NCBI GenBank assembly: GCA_023457615.1
Contig: JAEWKY010000093.1
Location: 1 to 5,446 of the forward strand
Source: Actinomycetes bacterium
GTDB lineage: Bacteria > Actinomycetota > Actinomycetes > Actinomycetales > Microbacteriaceae
Direction of reading: 5' to 3'
Length of the DNA: 5,446 nucleotides
The notes beneath the pieces are model-generated. The model did not search any database, was not told where the DNA came from, and saw only the letters and a list, made by a program, of their open reading frames with translations. Positions within the stretch are counted from its first letter, which is position 1. The number at the start of each line of letters is the position of its first letter. Positions 5,350-5,446 of this stretch are shown here, one piece after another. Both the position numbers and the translations under genes were made by a program.

Positions 5350-5446
5350 GCGCGCGCGCGGGATCGGCGAGGTAGCCGTCGAAGCTCGCCGGGCTCAGGT
5401 GGGCCGCGATGAACGCCGCCTTCGCCGCGTCGGTCGTGTGCGGCGG
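5350..5446. repeat. Direct repeat copy 2 (97 bp), terminal and out of frame
   Basis: An exact copy of 5202-5298, offset by 148 bases and running to the last base of the window. Because 148 is not a multiple of three, the copy is out of frame with the acetyltransferase and places a stop at 5397-5395 in the gene's upstream frame. Its position at the very end suggests a contig-end assembly artefact, although a true partial tandem duplication would look the same. Confidence 0.9.

Noticed and set aside
5335..5362. A possible G-quadruplex or Z-DNA-forming element (G runs followed by alternating CG).
   Set aside because: It coincides exactly with the suspect join between the two repeat copies, so sequence quality has to be settled before giving it a biological meaning.
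3845..5412. Long open frames on both strands across the MDR gene (412 and 521 codons).
   Set aside because: Their translations are dominated by Arg, Ala, Gly, Asp and His, typical of shadow frames. The MDR frame has a complete, well-conserved family signature.
1..5446. Search by eye for tRNAs, rRNA, CRISPR arrays, insertion sequences and attachment sites.
   Set aside because: No regularly spaced repeats, transposase motifs, terminal inverted repeats or tRNA-like sequences were found. The only substantial repeat is the terminal 97-bp pair.

Overview
The window is very GC-rich, densely packed DNA with GC-biased third codon positions. Gene content (rplJ with an attenuated leader, a Pr6Pr-family membrane protein, a DUF998 protein, a stand-alone YqaJ-type nuclease) suggests a high-GC actinobacterium. 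My best guess is the Microbacteriaceae; this rests on remembered family resemblance, not on a search.

Layout, left to right. (1) 4-519, minus: rplJ (ribosomal protein L10). Its own sigma70-type promoter (698-726) and a structured leader (about 568-691) follow upstream; the leader ends in a textbook intrinsic terminator hairpin with a T6 tract, placed as an attenuator before rplJ. rplL would be expected just beyond the left edge. (2) 735-1634, minus: an unrecognised exported protein with signal peptide, one C-terminal membrane helix and an acidic/Pro/Ala/Lys-rich cytoplasmic tail. (3) 1722-2390, plus, divergent: a single-domain YqaJ/lambda-exonuclease-like nuclease with its catalytic motifs intact. 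(4) 2352-3035 and 3040-3753, minus: a two-gene operon of multi-pass membrane proteins, Pr6Pr family then DUF998 family, separated by 4 nt. The DUF998 gene overlaps the nuclease gene tail to tail. (5) 3890-4855, plus: a zinc-independent quinone-oxidoreductase-like MDR enzyme, divergent from the Pr6Pr operon. (6) 4852-5334, minus: a GNAT acetyltransferase that shares a CTAG double stop with the MDR gene and lacks its true N-terminus.

The right end looks artefactual. After about 5334 the coding sequence turns into a G-rich run, then an exact 97-bp copy of 5202-5298 fills the window to its last base. This copy is out of frame with the acetyltransferase and brings a stop into its upstream frame. 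A contig-end misassembly is the simplest explanation, though a real tandem duplication cannot be excluded from sequence alone.

Apart from the two-gene membrane operon and the rplJ control region, the genes look like unrelated housekeeping or accessory genes packed together. I see no CRISPR array, tRNA, rRNA, insertion sequence or phage module, and no convincing new multi-gene system. The items most worth checking are the rplJ attenuator, the terminal duplication, and the stand-alone nuclease next to an exported orphan protein.
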